Positions 33,895 through 44,930 of a stretch of DNA of 64,000 nucleotides are shown here, piece after piece. Within the stretch, counting starts at the first letter, position 1, and each line of letters begins with the position of its first letter. This DNA comes from Niebla homalea. Taxonomy: Eukaryota; Ascomycota; Lecanoromycetes; Lecanorales; Ramalinaceae. A model generated the notes under the pieces. The model was not told where the DNA came from and ran no database searches. It worked only from the letters and a program-made list of their open reading frames with translations. The translations under genes were made by a program, and so were the position numbers. The stretch is from assembly GCA_019925105.1 (NCBI GenBank), contig JAHGAU010000041.1, positions 124,001 through 188,000 of the forward strand. The letters run 5' to 3'.

Positions 33895-34726
33895 CGTACT
33901 TGGGATTGTTCATGGGGACTTGAAGAGTCGTAGTGATTGATTTGGGCAGGTTTTCTGGGGGTGAAGTCGAACAGGATATTGGCAGGAATTGAAATGATGA
34001 TTGTGAATAATCGCCTCGTATTAAGTGTACGAGGAAGGAATTGCAGGATAGTAATAATACAGCAGCACTGTAGATACCCAATTCATCCGGTCTGCATTGA
34101 TCAAGTTGTGGCAGAGTAGACAATGTAGCTGCAGGAATTCCATGTTGCGGCGCGTCATTCACCACTCCTAACGGGACACCCACTTTGGAACAGCGAGCGT
34201 ATCTTGTGCACAGCATTTGTCGCCAGACGCGACGAGAGTGCCATTCATAGATAGCCGCCATGACTAGTGAAGTGGAATATTCGATTTTACACGTTGGAAA
34301 ATGGTAATATTGCTGCTTTACTATCATAAGACGTGGTGACCCTGACATTTTCCGTTCCGCGTGGGTGAATCGCTCTTGAAATCTTAAAGCGGCAATCAGG
34401 CATTCATCTCATCCCAATATCGTTTCTTCCAATCAACGAATTCATACTTATATTTGAGCACATCTTCCATCAGAGATTTGCGACTTACATGTCGTGTAGT
34501 GTGATGAAGGAAGAGTGAACAATAACAATCCAATTCGGACAGGTGGCAGAAATAAGCGACCTCCCTATCTACCGCCAGACCGTACGATATGCATGAGGTT
34601 TATCAAGCACTGGAAGAGTACAAGCACTGGACTATCTAATCCCAAAGAAAGCGTGACAGCTTTTCATCTGCGAAATCCCAACAGGCCCTCTGTGGGTTTA
34701 ACGTTTGCATTCAGAAGAACGCAAAA
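33895..34726. other. Intergenic
   Basis: Between paralog 3 and the NmrA-like pseudogene; no gene seen. Confidence 0.45.
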
Positions 34727-35797
34727 ATGTCACAGCTAGACGTCTTCCCAGCCTGAGGCGCCCTAGGTACAAGTATCTACACCCATCTTCTTGACGACGA
34801 TATGATCGATCATAAACAAGTCAATTTGCTATCTCGTAACCTGCACAAGATCGACCAGAATTATACCGCCAAAGGCGTGACCACCAGGAAAGCGGACTAC
34901 AATGACCCGTCATCCTTCCAAGGCGTGTTCGACGACGTCTCAGTGCTGGTCCTGGTCTCTTATCCTGGTATTGAATATCATCATCGCTTCGAGGTAAGTG
35001 GAATCATATGTCCGCTCACATTAGAAGATGGACAGAGTGACGAACGCGATACTGAACGAAATCTAGGCACACAAAACCGCCATATCCGCTGCCTTATCCA
35101 GCACACCAGGCATCTCCCACATCTTCTACATATCCCTCGCCTTCGGTGGTGACTGCAGCCCCGTATCTGTTGCGGACGTACGCAGGCTCACCTGGCAACG
35201 GAATCGTATCTCAAAACTCTCGCCCTGCATCCTCCTAACAAAAAGCCCTTCATATTCACCGTCATCCGTGAAGGCATCTACACTGAGACTTTCCCCTTGT
35301 ACACGGGCTTCTTTGACCTTCAAAACCCGTCAGCTGAAGTGGAGATCCCGCATGACGTTTCGGGGCCAGGCATTGCGTGGGCAAAACGGGATGAACTGGG
35401 TGAGGCGACTGCGAGCATCGTACAAGCGTATCGATCTGCACCACCGGAGAAGTTTGAGTACTTGAATCAAGTGATGCTCTTGAGCGGGTCCCGGGTTCTG
35501 AGTGTCGAGAATACTTTGAAGGGTCTTGCGCATTTGGTAGGCTTGAAGCCGGGGGTCAAGATCACGCGGATCTCGGATCAGGAATTTGTCGAAGATCCGA
35601 AGACGAGAGAAATCTTGAGGTCCCATGAGCCGAACGATCCGGCGACCAAGTGGGCGAGCACTTTTGAAGCATTACGGGATGAGAAGTGTGCAGTTGTGTC
35701 GGAAGAATTGAGGAAGTGGCTGTCACGGCGACCTGAGGGATTCATGGAGACAGTGAAAGGGATGTTGAATGCAGAGAGTGAACGTCCAGCGGAATGA
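34727..35797 (+). pseudogene. NmrA-like NAD(P)-binding protein, broken
   Basis: The frame starts at ATG 34727 and meets TGA at 34754-34756, exactly where the dinucleotide-binding loop would have its serine (A-stop-GALGTSIYTHLL; the family has G-x-x-G-x-x-G). It continues in frame past ATG 34802 to a phase-0 intron at 34994-35066 (GTAAGT...AATCTAG), through GISHIFYISLAFGG. At about 35188-35200 the frame slips by one base between DVRR and HLATESYLKTLAL. From there it is open to 35797 and covers the substrate-side domain (FTVIREGIYTETFPLY). NmrA-like proteins bind NAD(P) and act as redox-sensing regulators or reductases. Two independent lesions make a pseudogene the best reading; a translation start at 34802 would give a protein without the nucleotide loop. 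Confidence 0.7.
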
Positions 35798-36160
35798 TTG
35801 TAGGTCTTCTTGTAGTATCACTGATGCGGATGAATCTAGGGTGACTTATTCCCTCTTCTGTATGAATGCTAACATCACTGACATGAGAAGAGCATAAATA
35901 ATCCTCCATCCCCTCCCTCTTTCTTCTTCTTTCGTACCCACTCATACTCTGCTATTGAATCTACATAATATCGACAACTTTATCTATCAACTCACTCAAC
36001 ATATACGACACACTTTTAAATATATACATGACAAGTAAGCACCCATCGGAGCAGATGAATGGCAATTCTCACATTGCTTGGGCATCTCTCGATGGTGTGT
36101 CTCTTAAGAAGGTTGATCTAGACAAGAATGTGCCTGCCATGTCCAATCTGACGCGGCTCT
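35798..36160. other. Intergenic
   Basis: No gene; AT-rich with several TATA-like words near 35993-36030. Confidence 0.4.
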
Positions 36161-37660
36161 GGACTCGGTGTCGGTGACGTTTATGGCGCTGACAGCCCTT
36201 TCGCAGCCTTCAGCGAAGAAACGGTGTTCCTCCAATGGAGCGGCTTCGAAGATCGAATGCGCTAGCAAGAGGACACCAACCCATTCGCGGCCTTTTACGA
36301 CGGCAACTCGACCAATCCCAACACCCATAACAAGATCCAGAAGAGGCAGTTCAAGGCCCTTATCGAGCTCCACCAGCTGAATGACATCCTTTACCGATGG
36401 AGTTATCCCGATCACCCTGCTTGCTAGACCATCGAAGGATACAGTTGAAGAAGAGGAGCCAATGATGTCCGGAGCCCTCCAGGAAGACAGCTCCCCACCC
36501 ACGTTGATTGATTAAGCTTGTTAGGAGACGGAAACCTCAAAATTAAGTGGAACCAGTATACTAAGACTGCAAACGCACACGAAGGCGAAGGCGAGTGGGG
36601 CGAGCCACCTTTGAACGCAGACAAATACAGGCAAGGCAGTTTTTTCAGGGTTTCAATGCCTTTTAGTGTCGAGGAATCTGCCGAGCGTCTGGCAGCAGTA
36701 AGCGAGGGGAGCTGGGCCGCACAGGAGCTGTCGAAGCGGGAACAAGCCGGGCTTGTATTCAAGGAGTCCTGTGATAAGGTGCGCACGGTGGAAAGCTTGA
36801 ACACAGAGGAGAAGACCGCCTTGCAGCAGAATACCCGAGCGATGGTCGACATCCTTCCACAGGAAGGCGTATGCTTAGTCTCTACGACGACGTTGAACGC
36901 GGCGAGTGAGCATGTGGGGAGATGGAGAGCGGACCATATTGTCTCTCAGAAAGCCGACTTTTAGGACCATGTGGAGACGTTCGTTGCCTTAACGGCGTGC
37001 ACTGCGCCCATGTTGAGGTACCTCAGCGGAGATTGTGAACAGCTCGGCTCTATGGCCCGCCCTAAATAGCAGCGTTTAGCGAGCGAAGCCACATGGAACG
37101 ATGGATCCGATGTGGCTATCAGCACATATCCCTCTACCAGCAACAACGAATCTTAAGCTTTCTGAGCAGCATCCTCTCCAAGCTGTTCTACGATCATTAC
37201 GTCGATCCTTGTACTACAGCCGTCACGGACGACACTCGATTGGCCAATCAGACACTCGCGAGCAAGGTGCTTAATGGATGTGCTGCGGTCCCTTAACCGT
37301 GCATGATGGTAAACGTGCCCAAAGGTCACACCGACACTACAAGCCTCTTCCAGTCACAAGTCAATATGGAAGATATGAGATTGCCAAATACATTGTCTTG
37401 CGCGAGCTCATTGAAGCCTTTGCACACCACTGTTCTATCTCGGCTTGTGAATACATTTTTGACTTTGCCACAAAGTTGGTATCAATCGAACAGAGCTCGA
37501 GGGCAGACCGGCACGATCTGAATCATCGGTTCCGATCCCACGCCGACCATGGTGCGACATATTACAACGTCATGACAAAATCACGACCAGAGGACCCCTA
37601 CTTCCGAGACCGGGAACTGATGACGTACTTTTTGCTTAGCTTCACCGTCAAGGTGCAGGC
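36160..37660 (+). pseudogene. Decayed coding region upstream of the SNF2 fragment
   Basis: Protein-like stretches appear in changing frames with internal stops. One spans 36200-36420 (KRQFKALIELHQLNDILYRW). The next, 36518-36964, is a 148-codon open frame with charged heptad-like content. Another, 36962-37270, includes ETFVALTACTAPMLRYLSGD. The last, 37290-37670, is YEIAKYIVLRELIEAFAHHC followed by DHGATYYNVMTK. The order suggests one long ancestral gene, possibly the 5' part of the SNF2 gene that follows. No domain can be named with confidence in this part. The peptide DHGATYY recurs at about 46203. Confidence 0.45.
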
Positions 37661-38071
37661 TCTGGCCGATATTACCTACCAAGTGTGCAGTATGTACGGG
37701 CGGTGCCTGCTCGTGCTGTCCAAGACCTTCGCCGGTTCATTCTTTTGCGGAAGACCCTCCTCCTGTGCGCAGCCCATGGCCCTCTCGAGGTTTGTCCTTC
37801 CTTCCTCGTTCCGTCCGCGAACAACCGGTGTCAATGACATGACGATGTCCACTGTGCTGGCCGAGGCGGTTCTACCGTCTATCCTCTCCCTCATCCAAGT
37901 CAAGTGCACAGCCGCCTCTACCCTCCACGATGGAACTCGAATCGGCGACCGCATCCCACCGGCCATATGGCAGACTGTCGAACTGCGCATCCCGTCCGCG
38001 CACACTGATGCATACGCCGAGACCCACAGCCGCTCCGGCGCGTCCTCGCTGGATGTTACGCCGCTAACGTG
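37278..38071 (+). CDS. Open frame in the decayed region (264 codons)
   Basis: This is the longest uninterrupted frame of the decayed block. The first half (to about 37670) is protein-like, with RELIEAFAHHCSISACEYIF and the DHGATYY segment. The second half is composed mostly of low-information sequence rich in Ser, Thr and Arg and may be chance. It ends right before the SNF2 fragment, which starts at ATG 38072. I would not propose a function. Confidence 0.25.
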
Positions 38072-38462
38072 ACGATGGATTCCCCTAAGCTCGAACAAAT
38101 AACCTATCTCAGCATGTGGCGACGGTGTTGCAAAATGTTCAAATTGGATCCGCAAAAGCCCACCTGTGAAACTAACTTCCGGTTTCCTGGTTTAACGGTA
38201 ACGTTGAATCAATACCAATTGTTTGCAATATACTGGTTTCACATGTCAGCGAAGGACACTACCAATGGCAGACGGAGTACGAATGGCGGTCTTTTAGCTG
38301 ATGCGATGGGGTTAGGTAAGGTAAGTTATATCTAAATTAGACTCAAATCTAAGTTGATTCTGACATTTCCTAGACCTTAGAAGGTCTCGCTATTGTCCTT
38401 CTGGAACGCCACTTACACCAAGCATGGAAGCATATATATGTTCGGGGCAGACATCCATGGCA
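38072..38462 (+). pseudogene. SNF2-family helicase, N-terminal fragment
   Basis: The frame encodes the start of a SNF2 ATPase: LTVTLNQYQLFAIYWFHM (helix and Q-type motif) and GGLLADAMGLGK, the Walker A of this family. An intron 38321-38373 (GTAAGT...CTGACATTTCCTAG, 53 bp) separates GLGK from TLEGLAIVLLERHLHQAW. The frame stops about 25 codons later and motifs Ia to VI are absent; what follows at 38460 belongs to a different gene type. So this is a truncated copy that cannot work as a helicase. SNF2 relatives of this kind are common in fungal accessory regions. Confidence 0.7.
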
Positions 38463-38810
38463 CTGCTGAGTCCTGCCACCGGCGCCTGCCCCTTTCTTAA
38501 CTTCGTCCCGACCGAGATTCGGCTCCCCATTTACGCTTGTGTCTTCACCCCCACCACCGTCTCCTTGGGGGGCGGGCAGTCTGCGGGTAACCTGCCGCGC
38601 CCTCCTGGGCCAGACGACCCCCCCTCTCCCTCGCCACTACGACCTTTGCCTACGACGTAGCCATTCCCGGCAGCCTCCTACCCTCACCCCTTCGGTCGCA
38701 GCTGTAGCGCGTGCAATTGAATGTAAACCTGATGGGGCACGGCTTCGCCGACTGGGGCGTCGGCCGGACTCTCAAGGTTTTGGTATTTGGGGAGGACACG
38801 CGTTATGAAG
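38455..38810 (+). pseudogene. 2EXR/F-box-like gene fragment
   Basis: Just after the SNF2 fragment, one frame encodes CPFLNFVPTEIRLPIYACVF, the typical start of the fungal 2EXR/F-box-like domain (F-L-x-L-P-x-E-I-R-x-x-I-Y). The frame then shifts: 38539-38808 carries LRVTCRALLG, which matches the later A-L-L-R-x-C-R part of such proteins. The piece is frameshifted and lacks a clear start. Confidence 0.5.
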
Positions 38811-39106
38811 ACAGTCTGGAATGGAGTGACTATGATGACCGACCTCTACATGCTCAGATTTACACAAACAGCCCATGGGAAAGCTGAAGAAGAGAAACTC
38901 CAGATGCCCCCACTGCTTGGCTTATTTGTGGGAAGTAGAAAGGTTTGAAAAGTTCTGGCCATGTTGTAGGAGCGGTACTGCTGGTATTCCGTGTCGAGAA
39001 TAACCCCAAGGTAGGCTCTTCTCACCGCTCGTCTGTATCATCGGATCATCCGTCATAGACTGTCTCTACCAGCTTGTCCGGCATGTGAGCAGTATCACAT
39101 GCACTG

Positions 39107-39547
39107 GTGGGTCTGAATAGTGCGGTTGTGCGGTTTTTCCGCATATATCGATGGCTGGCCAAATATCAGGCTCTGAAAGCAATCCAGGCAGCTAGACTCC
39201 ACCTGCAGGTCCTCCAACTCTTAGGCAGCTTGGCAACAGAAACGTTCGCGCGGGAGAACGGGGACGAGTTCGTCCCACTCGCGACGCTGAAGCTGCTCAG
39301 GGACCTGATCTGGGACCAGGAGGGCATGGTGAAGACTTTGGAAATCTCGGGTGGATTGACAGCGATGCCGGTAAAGCTGATGAAGGCGTTGCACGGAAAG
39401 GAGTATTGGCATGTACGACGGACGGCAAACAGGCAGATTTTTCGACTTGATTGCCAAGCCGCACGGAAGACAGGGGAGTGTCCGGAGATGTACGGTGTCC
39501 CTAAAGTACGGGTTTCTGGCAGCCGCCGCCGTGGTCGATGTATGTAG
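39107..39547 (+). CDS. Unrecognised open frame, 146 aa
   Basis: The frame is open from 39107 and encodes a helical, Leu/Ala/Lys-rich protein (KYQALKAIQAARLHLQVLQL, LATLKLLRDLIW). No signal peptide, no membrane segment, no known motif. It may be one exon of a decayed gene; the surroundings are remnants. Composition is more protein-like than that of the neighbouring frames, which is the only support. Confidence 0.25.
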   Translation: MGLNSAVVRFFRIYRWLAKYQALKAIQAARLHLQVLQLLGSLATETFARENGDEFVPLATLKLLRDLIWDQEGMVKTLEISGGLTAMPVKLMKALHGKEYWHVRRTANRQIFRLDCQAARKTGECPEMYGVPKVRVSGSRRRGRCM

Positions 39548-39549
39548 TA

Positions 39550-42450
39550 GTAGGCGAGGAGAATCAGCTGATATCAGCCGGTGTGCTGCTGCCATGGTGG
39601 TGCGGAGTGGGTGCAAGGAGTGTTTATTTCAGCCGTCATGTGGGTATGCCAAGACAACCCCGTAACACGTGTACAACCCTCTATAAGAAAGACTCGATTT
39701 AAGAAACAACCCGCCTTAAGGAACCCATTTGCGGTCTTCCAGAGCAAGAACCCATACCCGAGGCTGACAGTTCATTCGCAAGTATACCGAGAAGCTGGGC
39801 TCTGAAACGACAAATAACAACACGCGGGGACACGAAGGAAACTGGCGCTGGAAACAACCCTTTGGCTAGGCTTGGAGTAAGCATCTTTCAAGATCACCGG
39901 CGCCACTAGCCAAGGACGTCGCACTTGGACGCAGAATGAGGTGGGTAAGATCATTGGGTGGTTTTGTCACCGTAATGATGCTGCGCTCCCCGTCAATTAC
40001 ACCATATACACTACCGAGAGCTATAAAGTCGTCGCTCAGTGTATTCTTTGTGAAACGTCCATAATGAAAGCCTGCAGAGCAACAAGAAAAACACAGCCGG
40101 GGCTATGATGAATCGCCTCATGATGACCTGATCAAAGGACTGTTACTGAACAAACGCTCATTCATGGCAGCATCTGGTATATGTCGCAAGATCAAGATTC
40201 CTGGTCTTTGCATTTCTTCTTCGACTGTCTGGACCCAGTATGTCCTGCGTGGTGTCAGAGATCCAGCCGCAACACCACTAAGAACATCACCAACGTCATG
40301 GCCATCTTCAGTCTACTAGAGCCTTGGACAGGCCACGTCGACAGGGCATCCCATGTCCGCACATCTCACAAGGCACCCCCACAAACAAATCTCGCTGCAA
40401 GTGCTTTTAAGGGTGCTGTGCTCATGTGACTGAGCATTTGCGTCGGCAGATCGAGTAGAACGCTAGGTGGGTTTGTGGACGTCATATACGGTGGTAGACA
40501 GTACACGATGGGCCTCACAAATCATCACGTCAATCAGAATGACACAATGACGGCCGCAGGCCATTCACAAAGGCTAAGATGGAATGGCATATATTGTTGC
40601 CCGTATAAGATGGCGGGCCACAGGCCAGCGGAGAGCAAGTAATAGGGTGCGCTTGCAAGAAGGTCCGTAATCCAACTATAAGATACTGGCATCTGACAAG
40701 TCTGGCAAGTATCATGGCAACACCATGCGAGCTCAACACAAGCTCTCAACGCTCGGCTGTCTCCACAACAGAAGTTTCATGTCTGGGTTATATAGAGCCC
40801 TTATTCTCGATCTGCCTTTCTTCATCCTTTGCACTTTGTCTTGTATTTGAGCCATGGATCAACTACAAGTTGCCTCCCTTGACACCCGTCTCAGTGCTTG
40901 CCATCGGTAGCATTCGCTCGGAAGATGATATCGCTTTAGCCTTTACCGTTGTTCCCACCCTGACCTAGTCACGGTTTTTCTCGCTTGTCTTTACTTCAAG
41001 GGTTTTCAAACTTATCTATTTAAGCTTCACATCTTTACAAGCCCCCTGGACACGTTTATACAACGATAGGCTCAAGTATCAACCCCATTTCTCTTGGACC
41101 ACCGAATGAAAAGAGGCATAGGTTGCCCAAGATATTGCAACAATCATCGAGGCCTCGCCAAATATTTTCAGCAGAATCAACGGCTTCTAGATATTAAAAA
41201 ACCAAAGGTTTGAGCTTGATTCAAGGTGCGTGAGGAGCAGCAAGGAGTGATACGTGGAGAAGCTGGGGAATAAGTCGGAGAATTAGTTCAATGACACTCT
41301 ATCCAATGGGAATATGCGACAATAAGAGGACCCGAGATTCCTCAATTCTCCGCCACCTCCCAATCATCCGAAAGGATCTGATCCCAATGCAAAATTCAAT
41401 GAGGATCAGCCAAGCGTATGAGAGGTGCTAAGAAACTATGACACATGTATCAATGCACGCTGCGGATAAGCAGTCCAGCGGTGCGTCAGGTGGTGTCCCT
41501 GGGGGTACAGTTGGCGGCGGTTCTTGCAGTGGTGGTACTGAGGTTAAACAAGCCCAGTATGATAGATACCACCGTTTCGGCAAACCGCATAGATACCCAC
41601 CTCTATGGTTGCTTGGGGTCTGATGGTAGTTCTCTGCAAAACGCGAGTCTGTGGAAATCGGTGATTGTCGGTATCTGTTCACGGCAATACCTCTTGTCCC
41701 ACACTACCACTTGCGGTCTTGCTACTTGGTCTCCCTATGAGCCAATCAACAGCCTGGTATAATCCGATGTCGGACCTTCTGGCTGGATGAACGAACATCG
41801 CCTGAACTCATCAGCCTGGTCCCTGTTCTCGACGAGAAGCATCATGGCAGCCGCAAATCAAGCTCCCAGAAGAGCATCTTTATACGGACCAAAAATTGCG
41901 AGCATCGACGACCTCAGGAGATCCGTCAAGCTCGCCCTTAAGTCACTGGATCTAAAAGCATCTCAAGAGGTGTTTAAGAGAAGTCATGGATATTGGGAGG
42001 CGACCTGCCCGTGGAAAGGGGTATTGACAAGGCCTATGAGACATTTCATAAATATATAAAGGAAGAGGTAGTCAAGGACTTGCAGCTCTCTGAGCCAATA
42101 TCTTCATCAAGGAAATTGTCACCCAAGAGACAGAACGGAAATTGGCCAGTGAGGAGGACCTAAAGTAACTTCTCCACAACCTGCTCAATGCGCCGGCGGC
42201 TCTTCTTGCCTCTACCCTTGCTCGCAACTGGAAGCTTGGACGGAAAGTGTCTTCATGAATCACTACAAGTTCGAAGAGGAGTTGATCGAGATTCAGTTCG
42301 GCCCGCATTGGGCGAATCGGACAGGATTGATCCATGGTCATAACGTAATAACGATTCTGAGGATGCAATTCCGAACCTGCTGTTACTGCCACCCCACCCC
42401 TGTTCCTCACCTATAAAGAGATAGCGGCTTTCGAACAAGGGAAGAACGCA
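39550..42450. other. No supported gene
   Basis: Only short overlapping frames. Nothing recognisable between the 2EXR-like fragment and the nuclease-kinase remnant. Confidence 0.4.
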
Positions 42451-42589
42451 GTCGGCCTCGCCCAGCGGGCCCTCTTTGATGAAGCTATTCGCGGACATGA
42501 TGATCATTGCGGCTTACCTCATGACCCCACCAGCGGTCTCTCCCAATCCCACTCCATCCCATCCGTACAAAGATGTCGCCCGGGTAGGA

Positions 42590-44930
42590 AAGCTATCAGC
42601 TCGCGCACGCCGAACGACGAGCGCGCGCCATACAACTCGATATGCCAGTAGAGGATCTGGACGAAGGAATCACCCAAGAGTCTATGGTGCTCCTACTCCG
42701 TTGTATCGCCAGGCTCGTAACGAAGGACGATATCGTCAGCCCCCTCAGGAAGCGACTCCTCGTCGGGCACAAAGGCAAGGACATCTATGAGGCCCGAGTG
42801 GATGCTATGATCCATGTTAATAATCATCGTAACGACGGGGACATCATCGCAATTGCGGAGGCCAAAAAAGCCGTAAAAGACCACGAGAAGGCCCATCCCA
42901 AATCCCAAGAAGCCGCGGACCTCATCGCCCTTCTCGCCACCGTTGGCTCGCCCGATACCTACCGGATCAACAAGAGTCCCGGCCGTCCGCCAGATCACCC
43001 GAGGCTGGACCAGTTTGCTTGGATGGTGTTTATCGGTCACCAGATAGCTTGGATTACATTGGCACGTCATAATGAGAAGTACCTTGATCTGCTTCGGAGT
43101 CAGCCTGTGGACGACAATGTTTTCGTCGAGATTCATCAGTATAGACCCTTCAAGCTTACCGAGGCCGGACCATTCCGGCTTTTTGTAGCTCTAGCGTATC
43201 AACTCAACTTACATCAACACGCCTTTCGTACATCGCTTCTTTCACTCAACTTGACAGGACTCTTCCAGAATAATGTATTCCAGAGTCAGATGTTCATTCA
43301 ACATTGCTCGCCAGCAAGCTCGTCGATGCTCGTTCAGGTGGCAGCTGGCACGACGTGTCAGCTGTCGAGTAACGTCGAATCGCGACATAAGCAGTAAAAT
43401 CCGTGGCGCCCCTGTTGAATGGGAAGAGGTGGATGCAAACGTGGTGGAGGCGGAGACAGAATATGAAAATGTAGACGAGGTGGAGGCAGAGACGGAAGAT
43501 GAACATGCAGACGAGGTGGAGGCGGAGATAGGAGACGTGGATAGAACCAAGTACGTTTAAGGATATACGGAAAATAGCGTTGGGGCTCAAACGATCGACC
43601 CCCTAAGTCAGCTTAGTGATCCCCGGACACTTTCACCACTACTGTACATCTCTCGCGCGAGACAATTCAAAATATCAAGTTCGTCTTCATGTACAAGTAC
43701 ACCGGGCTGGCTTGATGAACGCAGTGGCGTGTGCTTCATTCAACATTGAGAGAACTTTCATTTGCGGTATACATGGATAGATCTTTCCTCGGTGGTACTG
43801 CCCGTGATCATGAAAACAGCCATGGGCAAGACCTTGTAAATCAGCTTCAGTACCCACCACATGTCTGAAGTGAACGCTACACGTACCTCTTCACCTCGGA
43901 CTCTTGGATGGAGCGGTTCATTGGCTCTCGACAGATCAAGCGCACGCGTGTGACCAACTACATTAAGACGGCGTCTGAGAAAGGTCTCGACGCCGTCGAG
44001 ACCGCCGAGCTGGAGGACAACATTGAGGAAAGGGAGGACAAAGGGGAGACTAGGGACGTCGAAGTAGTCTAATGCGCGCGTGTCAATGCCCAACCCCCAT
44101 CAACCACTGTCGTTACAGCATCAGCCGAGCACCACAATCGTTACAGCGTCAGCCGAGCACTACAGTCATTACAGGACCAGCTTCTGGAACGCAATCGTAA
44201 GAACCTTGAGGGCGACTTTATCCCATACCGCGCCTTTGAGACCGAACTACTTAAAAGGGAGAACAGGAGTGAGATGGCGCACCGAACCGGGCATCCAAGC
44301 CTCGACGACATCCAGCAGGGTATGATCTGCCGGACACTGGGACAGAAACCGAAGATGCAGTGGCCAACTCCCATCCTAAAGACCACTGTCGGCCAGCAGT
44401 TGGTAGCCCTTGAGCATATGGATAGTGATGGGAAAGGGGAGAGATTTCCCGAAATTGACATGGGAACACAGCATTCTGGCGTCCTGGAAGAATCGAGCCT
44501 GGCTTGCGAAACGACTGCTGTTGGGACTCTAAGAGATTCATTCTAGCGGCTGGATGCATCGGGACATCACCCGTCAGAATGTGTTGCTTCATTACCAGCC
44601 ACTGGACGCTTCACTCTGCGACTTTGGCAAAGTTCTCCGGGCATCACGCTCCGCCGATTATGCGATCTGCGCGGCAAACATGTGCCCCCGGAAATTTCGC
44701 AATATAAGTCCAGACCAACCCTTCTCTCACCGACACCGTTACCTGCGAGAACCTGCAAATCTCGGAGCAGCTCGGCCAGGTCAGCAATGCGGCAGATAAC
44801 GACCTGTTCAATCAGACGCAGCAGCAGGAGATCTGGGACCTCTTTAGGGTTAGCGTTACTGAGGAGAGCGACTCTGGGTTGGAAGACAGCCGCTTTCGCT
44901 ATTGAGCAAAGTGTGACATGAAAAACAAAA
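42590..44930 (+). pseudogene. PD-(D/E)XK nuclease-like plus protein kinase remnant
   Basis: The frame 42642-43397 encodes VDAMIHV, then IIAIAEAKKAV (E-x-K at 42858-42866) and SQEAADLIALLA, the D...E-x-K...Q-x-x-A order of PD-(D/E)XK nucleases in fungal and oomycete multi-domain proteins. Conserved RLDQFAWMVFIGHQI follows. The frame is lost near 43250; an acidic repeat-like segment (DEVEAE) lies at 43430-43540. Further down, 44551-44640 encodes a kinase catalytic segment: HRDITRQNVL (HRD at 44557) and LCDFGKV (DFG at 44620). A PPE motif comes soon after in another frame (44682). No N-lobe glycine loop is recognised. The order nuclease then kinase recalls the Crinkler-like/FunK1-like fusions. 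Frame changes and stops show it is not intact. Confidence 0.6.
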
